A stretch of 64,000 bases of DNA from Hermatobates lingyangjiaoensis (GCA_026182355.1 JAPFBL010000119.1:1312001-1376000); one strand, 5' to 3'; numbered from the stretch's first letter, positions 1-13,271 are shown. Numbers and translations are program-made. The notes: a model not told the origin generated them from the sequence alone.

Positions 1-2395
1 ATACCAACTTGAAAAAAATGAATAAATCTGAGTAAGTAAAAGAGACTAAAAAAATAAAGGAACAATTAACAATTGAGGTTAAACCCAGGAGCAGATCTAC
101 CACTTTATATATATATAAACTATGAAAATACAACGTCTTTTAGATAAAACATAACTGCAAATAAAATATAGACCCGGTTAGTTTCCAAGTTCAAATTAAA
201 CTCTTAAATGCTAATATTTAAGTTTTTATTTAAAACTTTTTTCACCAGAAGATTTAATAATTTATTGACTAAATGTAACTATGATTTTACACTATTGTAG
301 GATCAATAATGTTAACCTATACAGATTAGTTAATTATACTGATTAGCTTTGTTAGTCCACCAGTAATGCAAAAGAACATAGTTTATTTATTCCATAAATT
401 CTTCTTCCTGTTCAAAAGACTTTAAATAGAAACCACGACATTTAATAGTTGGATTTGAAAGAATTTGTGGAAACTGGAAAATCAGTAATGTCCAGTATGT
501 TTCAATGGGTATTAATAATAAATAAACTTATTAATTTCATTTCCAATTTTAGTTAAAAATGTAATTTCTTAAATCCATTACATTCCTAAATAATATTCAA
601 TAAAAATATTCAATATAGTTTCCAGCGAATACACAAAATTTTTTTCGAATATACGTTTAATCATATTTCCGTAAATTGGCTGAACATATTACTAACCTTA
701 AGAAGAATCAATCAATTTAATTTATTTCTTATAATGGGTGTACTTCAAATAATGTCGAATTTACACCTCTCCAGATTTTTTGTATATATATGGTCCCTGG
801 AGCCAATCTTTTCACAGCCTGTTATCACAACGATTCGCAAAAAATTATCTTCAAGCTTTAAGTAACAAAAAAAATTTCAACCCTTTGTTTGAGTTTAAAA
901 ACTCAAGGACAACTTGTAGGTAATTAAATAATTTATTAATCCAATCTATCAGAGTACAGTAGTAAGAAATCTCCTAGACAAAAAGGTAAATAAAATATGC
1001 AACATGATGATCTGAGTCAGGAGTCTACTACATCATTTTTATTGCAGAAAACATAAATTTAGACACATTCTTCGATGTTAATATCGATTTAAATAGATTA
1101 TACAAATCCCTTAGATTACAAACAACAATAGGTAATTTCAAACATTTTGAATCAGATATTTATTCATTTCAGGAAAAAAGTAGAACAATAAATATCTTCA
1201 CAAACAAAGTATTTTTATAAAAACAAACAGGCATTTCAAACATGTAGGATTGAAAGAATGGAGTTATTTCTCGGTTAATGTAATGTAGAAACCAGTTGTT
1301 TTAAAAACATTGTTTATATAGACTTTTATTATTAATAGAGTTTTTCCCAAAACAATAGTTAAGGTAATAAATCCCAAATCACTGTCTCTATGGCAAGAGT
1401 CAGACATCACGGATTAAAACTTCGATTAAGTAGCAATTCATATGATATCAATAATGTTACTAATATTGATGAAAATATTTATTTCCTGATGATAAATTCA
1501 TATCACGTGACCATTAAGAAAAATATTTACCCTGATAGATGTATAATACACACAACTGTATTCAGTTCAATAAATTTGTGTGTCCTTCCGCAGTGCTCTC
1601 GTACATTTATTATCCATAAAATCATTCTTCTCCTTTTCAAACCACAAATAAAATATTAAATACTACTCCACAAAAACGTAATATTATTTACAATAGGTGA
1701 AAAACGAATTCCAGGAAACAAACGTTTAGGAAACAATTACAAAAATTTCTCCTTCAAAATATCATGAAAAAAAAATTAAGAGTTGAAATAAATGTTTGTA
1801 GAAAGTCGGTAATGGAAACACTTGAGGCGATTTTCAATACATGAGTAAAGAAAATCAAAGATTTTGAGAGTGAAAGCAAACAGTCGATGCAGTCTTTCAA
1901 AGCAACCCGCAAAAGTTGAGAGAAGTTGAAACCCTTCAAACACCATTTTAAAGAAGTTCACTCATTTGACCAATTCTTTACGATGCAACAACAATCCATT
2001 AAATAAGCAGCTTTCTTTGAGCCTTGGGCAGGCAATAAATCGAGAGGCAAAGGAAACAGTGATATCTATAAAAAGCACATAGAACAGTTACATAACGCTA
2101 ATGGTTACTACAAAACAATACTGCAGTGCCACAGGAAAGGCGCTCAGCTTTCCACTCCACTAGCGTATCCACTTAACTTCACATCATGAAACGATTTCAA
2201 CGATTCCAAATCTTTACGTATTTAACGGTATTTCTCTATTTTTTTTTGTCAAGTTGACAGAAGTAAAATCAGTATTTAATCGATAAAGCTATCAATATTT
2301 TTAAAAAATATTCAACTTCGAGTAATGTATGTACTTCTATATTGTATCAATCCTGATAGAATATAGATCAGGAGGCGATGTGTCCCGCAGGGAGG
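1..2395. other. AT-rich intergenic or intronic DNA, nothing recognised
   Basis: No open frame longer than 89 codons and no domain I can recognise. A short stretch near 178-215 resembles the PLE-E end (a copy of the word CAAATTAAACTC), but it is too short to call. No tandem array, foldback or tRNA-like segment was seen. Confidence 0.5.
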
Positions 2396-2399
2396 TCGG

Positions 2400-2520
2400 G
2401 CTATATATATGAGTTCAAAATTCAAGAAGAGTAACATACAAAGTAAGGAAACACACTTACAGACTCAAATTTTTGGTTAAGCCATCTTCAAGAGAAAAGA
2501 AAAAGGGAGACCAAGCACAT
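2400..2520 (-). repeat. PLE-C pseudo-LTR end with degenerate hammerhead core
   Basis: Matches the PLE-C copies near 57.9, 58.6 and 61.1 kb: the same block of an Ala-Arg-rich-looking GAGAAAAGA stretch followed by GGGAGACCAAGCAC, and the same AAACACACTTACAGACTCAAA lead. Read on the minus strand, 2471-2492 is a decayed hammerhead core: UUGAAGA, a short GG/CC stem II, then AAAAAUUUGAG. The family consensus at this position is CUGAAGA, GGA/UCC stem, GAA, AAUU. It is probably a solo end of a Penelope-like element. The flank at 2390-2410 is a short TA run. Confidence 0.6.
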
Positions 2521-2547
2521 TGTAGATACAACCCGATATATATATGA

Positions 2548-2740
2548 TCAATGATCAAACCATAAATGAAATGGGAAAACAAGACTAAGATTTTTCAACC
2601 GTAACAAGCGGTCTTCGTCAGAGTCAAAAACCCATCAAGAAAACCCAACTCAGTTGGGTTTTTACTCTGACGAAGACCGCTTGTTACGGTTGAAAGATCT
2701 TAGTCTTGTTTTCCCATTTCATTTGTGGTTTGATCATTGA
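2548..2740. repeat. PLE-A foldback: two head-to-head hammerhead-bearing ends
   Basis: An inverted repeat of about 90-bp arms with a few mismatches and a 9-nt insertion near the centre. Each arm carries a hammerhead core, on the minus strand at 2593-2621 and on the plus strand at 2667-2695. The core reads CUGACGA, a stem II of ACCG/CGGU, then GAA and the palindrome AGAUCU. The stem I strands GACU and AGUC on either side are complementary. The arms end in a TGATCATTGA block next to a TA run at 2769-2784. It lies just downstream of the PLE-A nuclease remnant at 2917-3394, where a PLE pseudo-LTR would be expected. Confidence 0.85.
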
Positions 2741-2916
2741 TTGTTATTTCACGTGTTTATGTAAAATTTATATATATATATATAATAATCAAAATAACAC
2801 TTGATGTAATAGATGGATTAATTTACCACAATTAAACTAATTTGGAAACAATGATCTAAGGCCTTACGTCAACACATCGTCAGAAAGCAAGTGAACTAAA
2901 ACATAATACATACTTG

Positions 2917-3394
2917 TTAACCTGGTTGATTGAAGTTTCTAAAATTGTTGGTAACCCTGAATGTGTTTAATGATGAAGAAGTCTTAATCTGTTTAATTAT
3001 TCCACTAATCAAAACTTCATCGAATTTTAGAGTCCTAGGCTATTGTTCATTAATTTCTCATAAAAGTTATTTATGAGTGCACTTTCCACATATTTCTTCT
3101 TCTTTCTGAAGACACAAATGTTAATTCATTTCTTCATTCCAGTTAATCACATGGTTACTGTTTCTTATGTGCATGAATAATGCACTCTTTTCGTCTTCTC
3201 TTCTGTTCGAATATTTGTGCTGTTTTATCCTTGTAAGAAGACCTTTGCTCGTCTGTCCAATGTAAGACATTTCGCAGTCAGTACATGGTATCCTGTATAC
3301 ACAACAGTCCTTTCTTTTTGGCTTATCATCATTACAAATTATTAAACAAGTTACCATCATTACTGAACACAACAGAAATGTCCAACTTTTTCTG
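2917..3394 (-). pseudogene. PLE-A GIY-YIG endonuclease C-terminal remnant
   Basis: The minus strand encodes, across at least two frameshifts, the end of a Penelope-like polyprotein. First comes a KKLD-SVVF segment matching the copy at 12842-13230. Next is the zinc-knuckle-like CVYRIPCTDC, the GIY-YIG signature SYIGQTS, RIKQHKY and HVINW. In another frame follow VESALINNF, with the conserved catalytic Glu, and FDEVLIS, ending at a stop at 2917-2919. In PLEs this domain nicks target DNA to prime reverse transcription. The 5' side is cut off at a (TA)n run at 3396, so the RT is missing. It is non-functional. The family call is firm and the exact frameshift points are approximate. Confidence 0.85.
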
Positions 3395-3395
3395 T

Positions 3396-3420
3396 TTATA
3401 TATATATATATATGTATATA
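3396..3420. repeat. (TA)n microsatellite
   Basis: Pure TA run with one TG interruption, located exactly where the PLE-A coding remnant loses homology. This fits insertion or truncation at a TA array. Confidence 0.9.
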
Positions 3421-4304
3421 ACAGTATAAATTTATAGATATATATTTTACAATGAAAAGGCACGATATAAACGTAATTAGCTTTATATTTCGATATAAAA
3501 TATAGAAGTAAATCAACAAGAGGCGAAGCGTAAGTTGTATTCTGGTATTTTTAAATTTTTTTATATATATATCTCCATCCCTTTGTTAATTAACTTAATT
3601 AATAATCATACCTTAAATTTATTTTAATTTAAGTTAATTATTTTTACTTAATTAAATTTCCTAATTTTATTGGATAAAAATTTATTTTTATAAGAGTTTT
3701 GTACTTTTATTTTATTATTATTTTTTCTTTAGTTTGTTCTTCTTTAGATCTTTTTCCGATTTCGTTTTCGCCAACTTGCACATATTCAGAGAAGCTGTCC
3801 CATTCACTTTCGTCTTCCTTTTCTGAGGTCACCCATTAAAAAGGGTCCATCTATTGAAAGGGATTTCTAGCTCGAAATATGTGCAGAACTCTTTACTCTA
3901 ATAGCGAGGCCTTTCAGCTATATTGGTAATACTGTCAGGGTTGTGTTGAAGGATTGAATTACAGAAAATAATCAAAAAACTAAAAATTTGATGTTCAGTT
4001 TGCATGAAAATGGGTAGGATTATACACTGCTGATTGAAACTTTATGAAAATGTATGAGACGGCTCAGCTTAGAGGAAGCCAAACCAACATAATAAAACAG
4101 CACACTGAGTGTATTGTAATTGATGGATGCAGTTATTATCCATAATGTGTAAGCTGTTAATAATAGAGAAAAGGAAATAATATTCGAAAAATAATTATTC
4201 CTATGACATTATTTGGTAACTGCATTCATTATGTATGTACTTCAACGATAAAAAAAAGAATGTTTGATGAAACATAATTATAGATAAATTAAATTCACAC
4301 TGTA

Positions 4305-4435
4305 ACAGTCTCTAATTTTAGGTTTCACCATCGTTCGGAGAGACATGAGAGAGAAGCCAAGTGTACTGCTGAAGAGACGCCTGGAGACTTATCTCTCCTG
4401 ATGACGGTTCAATCCGAAAATTAGCTCGATCCTTT
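4305..4435. repeat. PLE-B pseudo-LTR foldback with hammerhead core
   Basis: The plus strand at 4398-4419 reads CUGAUGA, a GGU/UCC-type short stem II, GAA, then the palindrome AAUU and a cleavable A. The left side (4312-4345) carries a diverged inverted copy. Between the arms is the AGAGAGAAGCCAAG block that is also seen inverted near 15.16 kb. It belongs to the same family as the ends at 15.13, 18.20 and 50.68 kb. No coding part is next to it, so it looks like a solo end. Confidence 0.7.
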
Positions 4436-5465
4436 AGTTATTTTCAGTGATATTTACAGTTAATCATGGCATTATTAATGTTGGATAATTCACTTTGCTT
4501 AATGGTTACTCACGTTTATAAGCATTCTCAAACAGTTCTTCAGGTTCTCTCTCTCGGTTTCTTTTTAATTTTCTAAAAGAATAGTCAATCATCCTCACTG
4601 AAGTGGGTCACATATAAAGCGTTCAAGAGCTGTAGGTTGACAATGGATTACCTAGGCCCTGAACGCACATACCAAAGCTAAAATAATACTACATTCTTAA
4701 TTAATTACTAATATATTGTTCTATATACAAAACTATATTCGAATTATTAAGGAAATGTAGACAGTTTTAAAGGAAGCAATTCTTTAATTACTTTGTTTTC
4801 ATACCCCATGTAATTGCTCAATAGAAGAGTTATGCAAATTAACGAGATAACAAAGCATTGCATTGTAACTTGAATGATGAATAGATACAGACAAGTATAT
4901 ATTTGAGTTACGCAATGTAAATAAACGATTGATTACATGCTAGTTGGTACTGAGAAAGTGAACGATGTTTAGTCGAAGGGGAAAGTAATGGACATAGAGA
5001 ACGTCTTCACATAGTAATAAGGTGGGAGGGTGAGAAGGTTTCGTGATCTGAGAGGATTGCTCAGCTGTCGAAATCATCTGCGAGCATCCAAGCCTATCCA
5101 ACAATGACTGCATAACAGACGAGGAGGTATCACTTAAACAAACAGATATCCACTTCTCCTTCCACCATACAATCAACATTGGCCAATATTACTGTCCACT
5201 TTCTACAAATCTCGCTGAAAAGAACTCAGCCTTTTAAATGGAAGGAGTCAAGCACGATTCGAACAATCGAGCTCACTAACTTCCAACAGGCAGGCCTCTG
5301 TGCAAAGAAACTTCTGCCTCCTCATTCTTCCCTTTCAATGACGAGCTACCTGTCGCTGGACAACTTTTACCTCGTTTCCCTTTCGCAAAGAAACTTTCGT
5401 CTCATAACCCTAACAGGTTAAATCTTTAATTATAAAAAGACATATATATATATCTATATATACAC

Positions 5466-5999
5466 ACAAGTTTTATTAAAACTTATGCCTATTTCTAATT
5501 TCACACCTTTTCGAGTTAATTTTTCCCATCTTCTGACCTCTGGTTTCCAAGAATTCGGGACTAGATATATTAATTCTCCAAAATTTGTATTTTTATAAAC
5601 CAACATGTTTCGGTCCACATCGACCATTTTCAAGGTTATTTTTATATACAGCTACTTTCGCAAAATTATACACACTACGTGACGATAACAACACAACAAT
5701 ACTAATATACTAGAATACATTACTAAATAATTGTAATAAATTACTAAACTAAACAATGATAACAAAATAGATGCACAAGGTTAACAATCATAATGAGTAG
5801 AAGGTTGTAGAAAGGTATCAGCAAGGTGAGGTTTCCCCAGGGTTCTGGTTACCTTCCTACAGCCGTTTGTGTCTTAAAAAATTTTGGAGAATTAATATAT
5901 CTAGTCCCGAACTCTTGGAAGCCAGAGGTCAGAAGATGGGAAAAATAAACTCGAAAAGGTGTGAAATTAGAAATAGGCATAAGTTTTAATAAAACTTGT
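5466..5999. repeat. PLE-F long inverted repeat (121-bp arms) with internal core
   Basis: Arms 5466-5586 and 5879-5999 match in 118 of 121 positions by direct comparison, with a 292-nt spacer. The spacer contains, on the minus strand at 5603-5633, a hammerhead-like core: UUGAAAA, stem II GGUC/GACC, GAA, then the 6-nt palindrome ACAUGU. The layout and many words match 50780-51000, where the same end lies directly downstream of a GIY-YIG remnant. The region just past the right arm (6005-6035) also matches the far end of that copy. The high arm identity implies recent formation or gene conversion. Confidence 0.85.
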
Positions 6000-6039
6000 A
6001 TAGATGAAGGCCTGCTCCCCAAATACACTAATATAAAAT

Positions 6040-7960
6040 ATTACTTAGTATTTTATGTTTAGTTTAGTTTTTATTTCCTACCATATTTTTTCGTTTCTCC
6101 AACTCATTTTATTTGATTTTAATTTATCATTTGCTCTATTTATATCTATTGGTATTAATTAGTTCTATCTTTAGTTACTTTAGTGTATGCCCCTTCCTCA
6201 CGCGGTGAATGTTGGCACAACTTTACAATGACTTCTGCAAAGAGATTCTCCAGTGTGGTTATAGTTCCTCAAGTGACTTACATGTCTTCTGATGACAAAA
6301 TAGCAAAGTGAGTTCTTGTAATGTTTTGTAAGTGTTATATTTTTGGATAAAAGACAGAAGTGTTCCAAACATTCTGGGGGCATAATTTTCTCGACATCCC
6401 TGTTCGAATTCCGGTTTGTTCCAGTGCAAAGTTATTAGAACTACAAGGTGCCACTGTAGGTGGCACTTTTGAGCGTTAAAACATTTCAGTTTAATTCATT
6501 AAACAAATCAATATACAAACAAAGAAAATTAACTTTACAGACTCAGATAAAAAAGCAAAAAAGAAAATGCTGTAATGGTAATATACAAGAACTGTTATTT
6601 TAATTTTAAATAATTATTATATAATATGTTTCTTCCCCTATAAATTAATGTAATAAATAATTTTTTTTTGTAGAAATCCGCATGAATTCTTACTATGTAT
6701 ATAATTGTTATATTTAGTTTTAATACGTTGATTTCTTTTCTTTTCAATTTTCTTGCTCACTTTTAGAAATTTGATTTCATGATTCATTATACAATAAATG
6801 ACTTGTTCCGATGCCACACATTAACAGGCTCCCTTTCTTTCTTTGTACAAATATTAACGGCACCTATTGAAATACTTCAGCGATATTCTGGAGGAAGGAT
6901 GTGGGGAAGCATTTCTTGTGAACAGCAGTTGCAAAAGAGTCGGTCTATCTTAAATCCCAGGAGAAATTCCAAGTGTATAAACGTTGTTATTACCTATATA
7001 AATGTTTCACCATAAACATGCAAAACAAAAACAAACGCATAAACGACTGCAAGATATTTACAAATGGGACCAAGATATTTGAACCAACTAACGGACCTTT
7101 TAAAAGTCACAAATCTTGAGTGAACAAAAAGAATTCTAGCTTATTAAAAATATGATCTATATATAAAATGAATGAGGGAAAAATTTATAATATGTACCAT
7201 TCCTTTTGGACCATAAGAGTTATATACTGTACTTAACCATGTTCTTCGAAGAACAATCAAGTTTTATAAAACACGAGCAATTTTTTTTGCATACATATAA
7301 ACTCAGTTCAACTAAGTTCCATCATAATTATTAAGAGATTAGGCAGCCTAAAATTAGAACAGTGATCGTCTGAGTATGAGCATTGAATGAAGTTTTTGAA
7401 CAAGTCAGGTGCAGAAAAATAGAAAAAAATGACATCAAAATTGTATAATGAAAGAATAGTAATTGCTAATAAGAGAAATGTCTTAGATATCTGATTCAAT
7501 AGCATAATTTTTAAAAAGTAAGTAAATTCAAACTCTAAGACAAAAACGTTTCCTATCAAACCCAATCATATGTTGCAACTAACACAAATAATTTGTATAT
7601 TCTTGCCATCATTGGAAGAAAGAATAATTTTTGTTGAAGTAGTGGTATTGGTTGAGAATAGCTGTTCACTTCCTGTGACCACCACCTTTGAGGGTTCTGT
7701 GAATTATATCTAATAATATACTCCAGTAAATTAATTGAAATGCAAGAATTAATTTCTGGTTGACCGAGCGTAACATCTTATGGTCTCCTCTTGTATAAAA
7801 CAATTATTCACCGATAGGAAGTATTCGTTTAAAATGAATTCAAAAATTCATTAGATAATTCTAGGTAAGAATATTTACCACTGAAGGATAAATTTCAAAA
7901 AGTAAACAAATGGTAAACACTATTTCCTTATTTTAACATTTTTTTTAAGATTTCCAGGGG
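6040..7960. other. AT-rich spacer, nothing recognised
   Basis: Only short random-looking open frames of up to 85 codons. No repeats shared with the rest of the window were noticed. Confidence 0.4.
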
Positions 7961-7964
7961 CTAT

Positions 7965-8272
7965 AAAGGCTAGATTGCAGTGGCTGTCTGAAGATAGAGC
8001 CCACATAGGCCAATGATTGACCTTTGAGATACCACACAATGAACATTCCATATTGGGAGTGCTAACGTTTGGATGGATCTTTTAACGCGTATGACATAGT
8101 ACAGTCCCGGGACAAACGGCTTAATGTCCTCTCCGAGCGACTTTTATTCAACTGCTGCATCAGTCAATCGAGGGCCAGAGTGGGTACCGAACCCACTAGA
8201 CGAGAACGTAAGCCCCTTCGATACTCTACTCTAGCCTCTGAGTGGTCAGATGTCTTAGAGGAAAATATTTGA
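7965..8272 (-). mobile_element. tRNA-headed SINE copy (minus orientation)
   Basis: Contains the family body in order: AGATTGCAGTGGC, CCACATAGGCCAA, TTTGAGATACCACACAATGAA, ATTGGGAGT and a TTAATGTCCTC block. It ends in a tRNA-like head near 8175-8245 with GGTACCGAACCC, the complement of a B box. The copies at 33.7, 48.8 and 54.3 kb share the same order, and the 35.75 kb copy has it inverted. SINEs of this class are transcribed by RNA polymerase III from the tRNA-like promoter and moved by a partner LINE. The 67-codon frame here is incidental. Confidence 0.75.
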
Positions 8273-8279
8273 AATAAAT

Positions 8280-11200
8280 GTTGCAGAAAAAAATTTATGT
8301 GCGACTGTGTTTTTTGATTTATACTAAAGTCATTTGTTTTCCCAATAATATATTCCCAATATATTGTTATTAATTTTGGTATATTTAAACGCCTATAATT
8401 TTCACAGATTTAAATATATACAAGATCTATAAGTCACCGCATAGAGAACATCAAGGGATAATTAACGAACCTAATTTCCTTCATTGTAGTGTAAATAATA
8501 ATAAATTATAAATAATAATTAATAACAAATAATAATAAATAAATAATAGTAATAATAAAATAAATAATAATAGTTCAATCCGTTAATATGGTCAAGAATA
8601 TTTACAAAAATGTAAATTGTTGCAAAAAAAATCATGTGTATGACATTATTACGCAATGCACACGTATAGTACATAAGTAGTTTATAATATTTGCTTATAT
8701 TCAGAATTTCATACTGGTATTCCGAGCAAATTTCTTCTTCTCCGGCTGCAATCGCCATGATTTAAAGTTTAATTAACTAAAGAAATGCTTGGACAAGGGA
8801 CTACTATTATCCAGCATGGGGAATATAGGAAAATTCCAAATTTTAGAAGCTCTATATATAAATGATAGAAATCAGAAGTACGCATCAAATGATATAAAAA
8901 TGAAGAGTCACACTCTGTACTGTGATTGACTTGCTGCTTTTAGCCCTCTGAGCATATCAGAAGCTCATTTCACCAGCAATACTATATAATCCTTCATCAA
9001 TTAGTTGACCGATATATGGTCGAAAACTTGTATAAATCCAGTTAATCTGGAAATTGCAAAGGGAAAGACGAAAGTTGCTCAAAAGATCGAGAACACAAAC
9101 ACGAAACTTGTGAGTTCAGAAGCTGCAGAAACATTCAATAATACATAACTGAAGCATTCTTCTTCATGGAACCTGATTCTTGAAGTTTCAGAACATATAG
9201 TCTGGGGATTTACAAATAAACTGGGGCAAATATATTCGATCGGATGAAAAACTATCCGATTATAGCTGCAACTCCGTTTGGAGTTGGTTGGTTAAGTAAA
9301 GTAGAACATAATCCTCAAAACTTATTTAGTTTCCTTTGTTATCCAGGCTGTGCGAACAGAACTTGATATACATTGCAAGTTTAAATAAATCACAACTTAC
9401 ACGCTGGATGTTTTCATAGTTGGTTTGTTGTAAAATCCTAGATGTTTCTGTTATCAATGTCTAATTAAAGTCTGCTAGCTGTTGCTCTGTACTTCTTATC
9501 TTTTAGTCGAACAGACCTGCAATAAAGAACTCTTCCTTTATCTTGATATCTTCAGACTACTAATTGCTACTTTCATTTCTCTATCTATAGAGTTTTATTT
9601 TAAATGGCTCTTTTTTCTTAATAGGATTGGTAAAGAGTTTTCAAATAGCTTTTCGTTATTTTGGGACTACGGAAAAAAAAGTGACGTAAAAGTAAAAGTT
9701 TTGGATATTTTGATGACAAATAAAGAGAATTAAATTTAAATATGCTTTATTCCTATACATTTGCTCCACTACAACCATTTAGGTTAAAAAATTTCCATTC
9801 ACTGACAGGTGAGTACCAAAACGTAAACAAACAGAAGGTAAAGGGAAAAAAGTACACTACCATCACTGTGACATTACCCCTCTGACCTACAATCAAGTTA
9901 TCCTACCTAAAACCTTACCAGGGTCAACCTGAATTAACATTCACAATTTAGTGAAGGTGGGCCTAAATTCTGGAATACTTATATTCCACAATTACCATTT
10001 GAGAATACATAACAAACATGCAGACAGACACACAAACATAGAGTCCGAATATTTATGTACATACACACAGCCCAATTACGAACAAGGTATCTAAATAAAC
10101 AAAGTTGCGCTTAATTACTCGCAATTTTCTAAGTACAATTAAGTAAATGAAGCACAATAGCTGACAATATAACAAGAAAGTGAAATGCACGTTTCTTCAA
10201 TAACTGCTATCCGGCGTTTTAGTAAACTACCGTTCCTGACTGTAGAGACGTAAGTGCAGGAAAATCAGCTTCAAAGCCAAGTATTTAAATTATTACAATT
10301 TCATCTAAATAAATGTTAGTTTTGCACAAAAAAGAGAAAGTTCTTATAACACTCCTGTTTACAAGTATTGTAGTGACAAACAAAATTTAATGATTTTTTT
10401 ATAGGTAATTTTATTAAATATGAAAACTAAATGTTAACTATTATATTTTCATAATGATTAATAGGATTCGAGAAAAACTTTGAATAGCTGTAATGTCGAA
10501 TATTTAGAATATTTCAAGAAAACAGACAATTAAGCAAAAAGAGATGATGAAGTCAAAAAAAAAAAAAACAACTAAAAAGGCAGAAGAAATGTATTCAAAG
10601 TTATATATATTCAGAAATTTTGCTGAAAGCCATTGATTTTGAATATCTTTATGGAAACAATAGTCTGAGGAACACATAATTTTGTCACAACAAATAATTG
10701 AATCCTTTTTACTGCAGAGGATCTAGGTAGACATTTGGTCTGAATTTTATGAGGTAAGATGATTATGTAGAATAAATTTCCGATGAAAAGTGGTCAGATA
10801 GTACAATAGACTGGGAACATCTTTCCAGGGAATTGGTCTCATAAACCAAAGAGGCTATTGTCAACCGTCAACTCACGGCCCATCTACCTCTCCCTGTGCT
10901 TTTTTATCTTCATACTCTTCGTTTAAGTCTTTAGAGATCTATAATCCACTCACGCTTTTCTGTATTCTTTAGTAAGAAATTTCAAAGCAAATACTTGATT
11001 AATCGTTGCATATTTAAGACATTCACATAAATGATATTAGTCTTAAAAGATGCAAATGTTAACATTTGTTTATTTTTTATTTTCCGTCCTGTTCTGGCCT
11101 TATTTTAAATAATTTTATTTCCATTTTCTGCTATTTAATTTGTTAGATGTCTCTTCTTAATTATATCATTCAAACGTTCTTGTCTTCTCTTCGACTTGAT

Positions 11201-12840
11201 GACGATTACAGCAAAAATTAATTACTGTAAAGAAAACACATAAAAGAGGTCACAAAAACTCACTCCTATAGTTTAACTGCCTCTACATCAGGTAGAAAGA
11301 TGAATGTCAGTCCGAAGACAAGAGAGGGAGGCATAATCATCATGTCATGCATATCATTTTAGTGTAATGCAAAAATTAAGAATTCTCCTGTGCTTTAGTA
11401 ATAATAATATTAACTTCTTAAGTTAATTATAAGACAAACAGGAGAAATATTTGAAAAAAAATTATTATAACGAAAGTATTATTATGTGTCATCTGGAATT
11501 CAAAATGTAAAGCTTTTCAGAAAGTGATTACATTGTAGTAAATATTCAGACTAAACATTTTTACATTTAAATTAAATTCAAATATTCAAATGCAAAAGAT
11601 ATTAAAGGCTAACTATGTTTTTTTTTTGGATTTTTCAAAAATTGTATTTGGATCTCAAGTAATTTTGTATTATTTCACTTTTAACACTTTATAAATTTTG
11701 CACGGGAAATTAAAATGAAATATGTTTTTGGGCGCAAACAAAAATTGTTTTAGTTTAATGGATTTTTTCAAAATATTGGGGAAAATATCTGGAGAGCGTG
11801 TGGTGGTGAGAAAGCGCGGTGTCTGACCCTCATATTATACCCTCGGTGATCGTTTTCCGGTAACTTTATCACACTAAAAGCCCATTTCTACAAAATTGGA
11901 TTGGCAATGTAAAGTTGAAAAATGTTATTTTTTTGTGCCCTTAACATAAAAGTAACAAGTTAAGACATTGGTGAATTTCTTTTTCATAGTGTAATAGACC
12001 TCTATTTTGTTATAAGTAAACACAATTTTTTTTTATTTTTATTTTACTAAAGGTATCATCTTTTTTATTGAAATCAAATTTTGCCATTAAAGAATAATAC
12101 CAATGATACGTAGTACTTACTACAACCATTATCGCTGAATAAAAGATAAAACCAACCACTTCTCTCTCTCCTCTCTCAGTTATCATCGGGTATCCCGGTC
12201 TTTATAGGCTGCAGCCGTTATCAAAGAACATTTCACTCATTCTCCCATTCCTCGTCTTAAGATTGTCCAATATTTCCGACAATTCAGTCATATTTTCTCA
12301 AGCCCTCTTTAGCAAACCTAAACAAATCAGTTTGTTTATGCTTTCACAAAAAACTCTGTGGGGCATGAAGCAATGTGTAACTCTACTTTTATTGACTTAA
12401 CCTGTAATTAATCTCCAGCGTTTCTCCCCATCATTAATATAAATATCTTACCTTTTCTGAAACTACATCTACGAGGAAACTAAGGGACTGAAACTTTTTT
12501 ACTTAAAGGTTGGATTGTAACTATTCATGTGTATTCTCCAGTAATCGTTCCTGGACCTAGTCCCGTATTTGTGTGAATGTCCACAGAGCTTCCAGGAATA
12601 GAATAGACTGTCACGCTACTACTATTCACGGTCTTCCCTTCAATGCCCCTTCTGAGGAACCCCACATTTCAAAAAACAGGTCCGTCAACAAATTAAATAT
12701 CATAAACATAACATCAAGAAAATACATACATCACTCTTCCAGATAATGATGCAGTAGACATATAGTAGTGAGTTTTTGTGATCTTTTGTATGTGTTTTCA
12801 TTCTTTATAGAAATATATATATTCCAATTCTCTGCCTTTC
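8280..12840. other. AT-rich spacer, no supported features
   Basis: Low-complexity AAT stretches occur at 8495-8575. Segment 11600-12000 is interspersed-repeat-like in texture, with alternating T-rich tracts and a GC-richer core at 11790-11860, but I found no second copy or terminal repeats. No coding signal is convincing; the 83-codon frame at 9482-9733 has no recognisable domain. Confidence 0.4.
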
Positions 12841-12841
12841 T

Positions 12842-13230
12842 CCTATATACACAACTATCTTTTTCCTCCCCCTTATTATTAACAAGCCTATTAAACAAAT
12901 TACTATCATTACCAAACACAACAGAAAGGTCCAGCTTTTTCAGAAATGAGGGCAGATCTTTCAAACAGGGGTTATATGGAATGACTATATATTTCTTTTC
13001 TATGAGCTGTTCTTCATTGTTTGATGTTAGGGATTGTTTCACTCTTTTCTTGATATTATCAATTAATAATTTTGAATACCTTAAAGAACTTGATATGCTA
13101 TAAATAGTTTTGATTTCTTCCTCTACAACTGAAAATTTAAATGCTCTCAAAAACATACTACTAAAAACAGATTTTTTAACTTTAAGAGGATGAGCACAGA
13201 AGAAGTGAACATAGGATGATACATTTGTTC
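12842..13230 (-). pseudogene. PLE-A reverse transcriptase thumb to nuclease junction, fragment
   Basis: One uninterrupted minus-strand frame of about 130 codons runs through PLE landmarks. These are a thumb-like HFFCAHPLKVKKSV, MFLRAFKFS, VEEEIKTIY, a basic linker, SFLKKLDLSVVF, NNKGEEKDS and then CVYR, where the cysteine motif of the GIY-YIG domain should begin. Homology stops at CVYR; the remaining 37 codons down to 12731 are unrelated. The 5' side ends at a (TA)n array at 13231. The KKLD-SVVF segment matches the remnant at 2917-3394, so both are the same family. The frame is still open, which suggests a fairly recent copy, but the RT palm and the nuclease catalytic core are both missing. 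Confidence 0.82.
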
Positions 13231-13231
13231 T

Positions 13232-13265
<34 letters not shown>

Positions 13266-13271
13266 ATATAA
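13231..13271. repeat. (TA)n microsatellite
   Basis: About 20 TA units with one phase break. It separates the PLE-A coding fragment from the perfect palindrome. Confidence 0.95.

Noticed and set aside
5000..5421. Two 80-codon frames in balanced-composition DNA
   Set aside because: No domain, no repeat copy and no splice context recognised; compositional balance alone does not support a gene.
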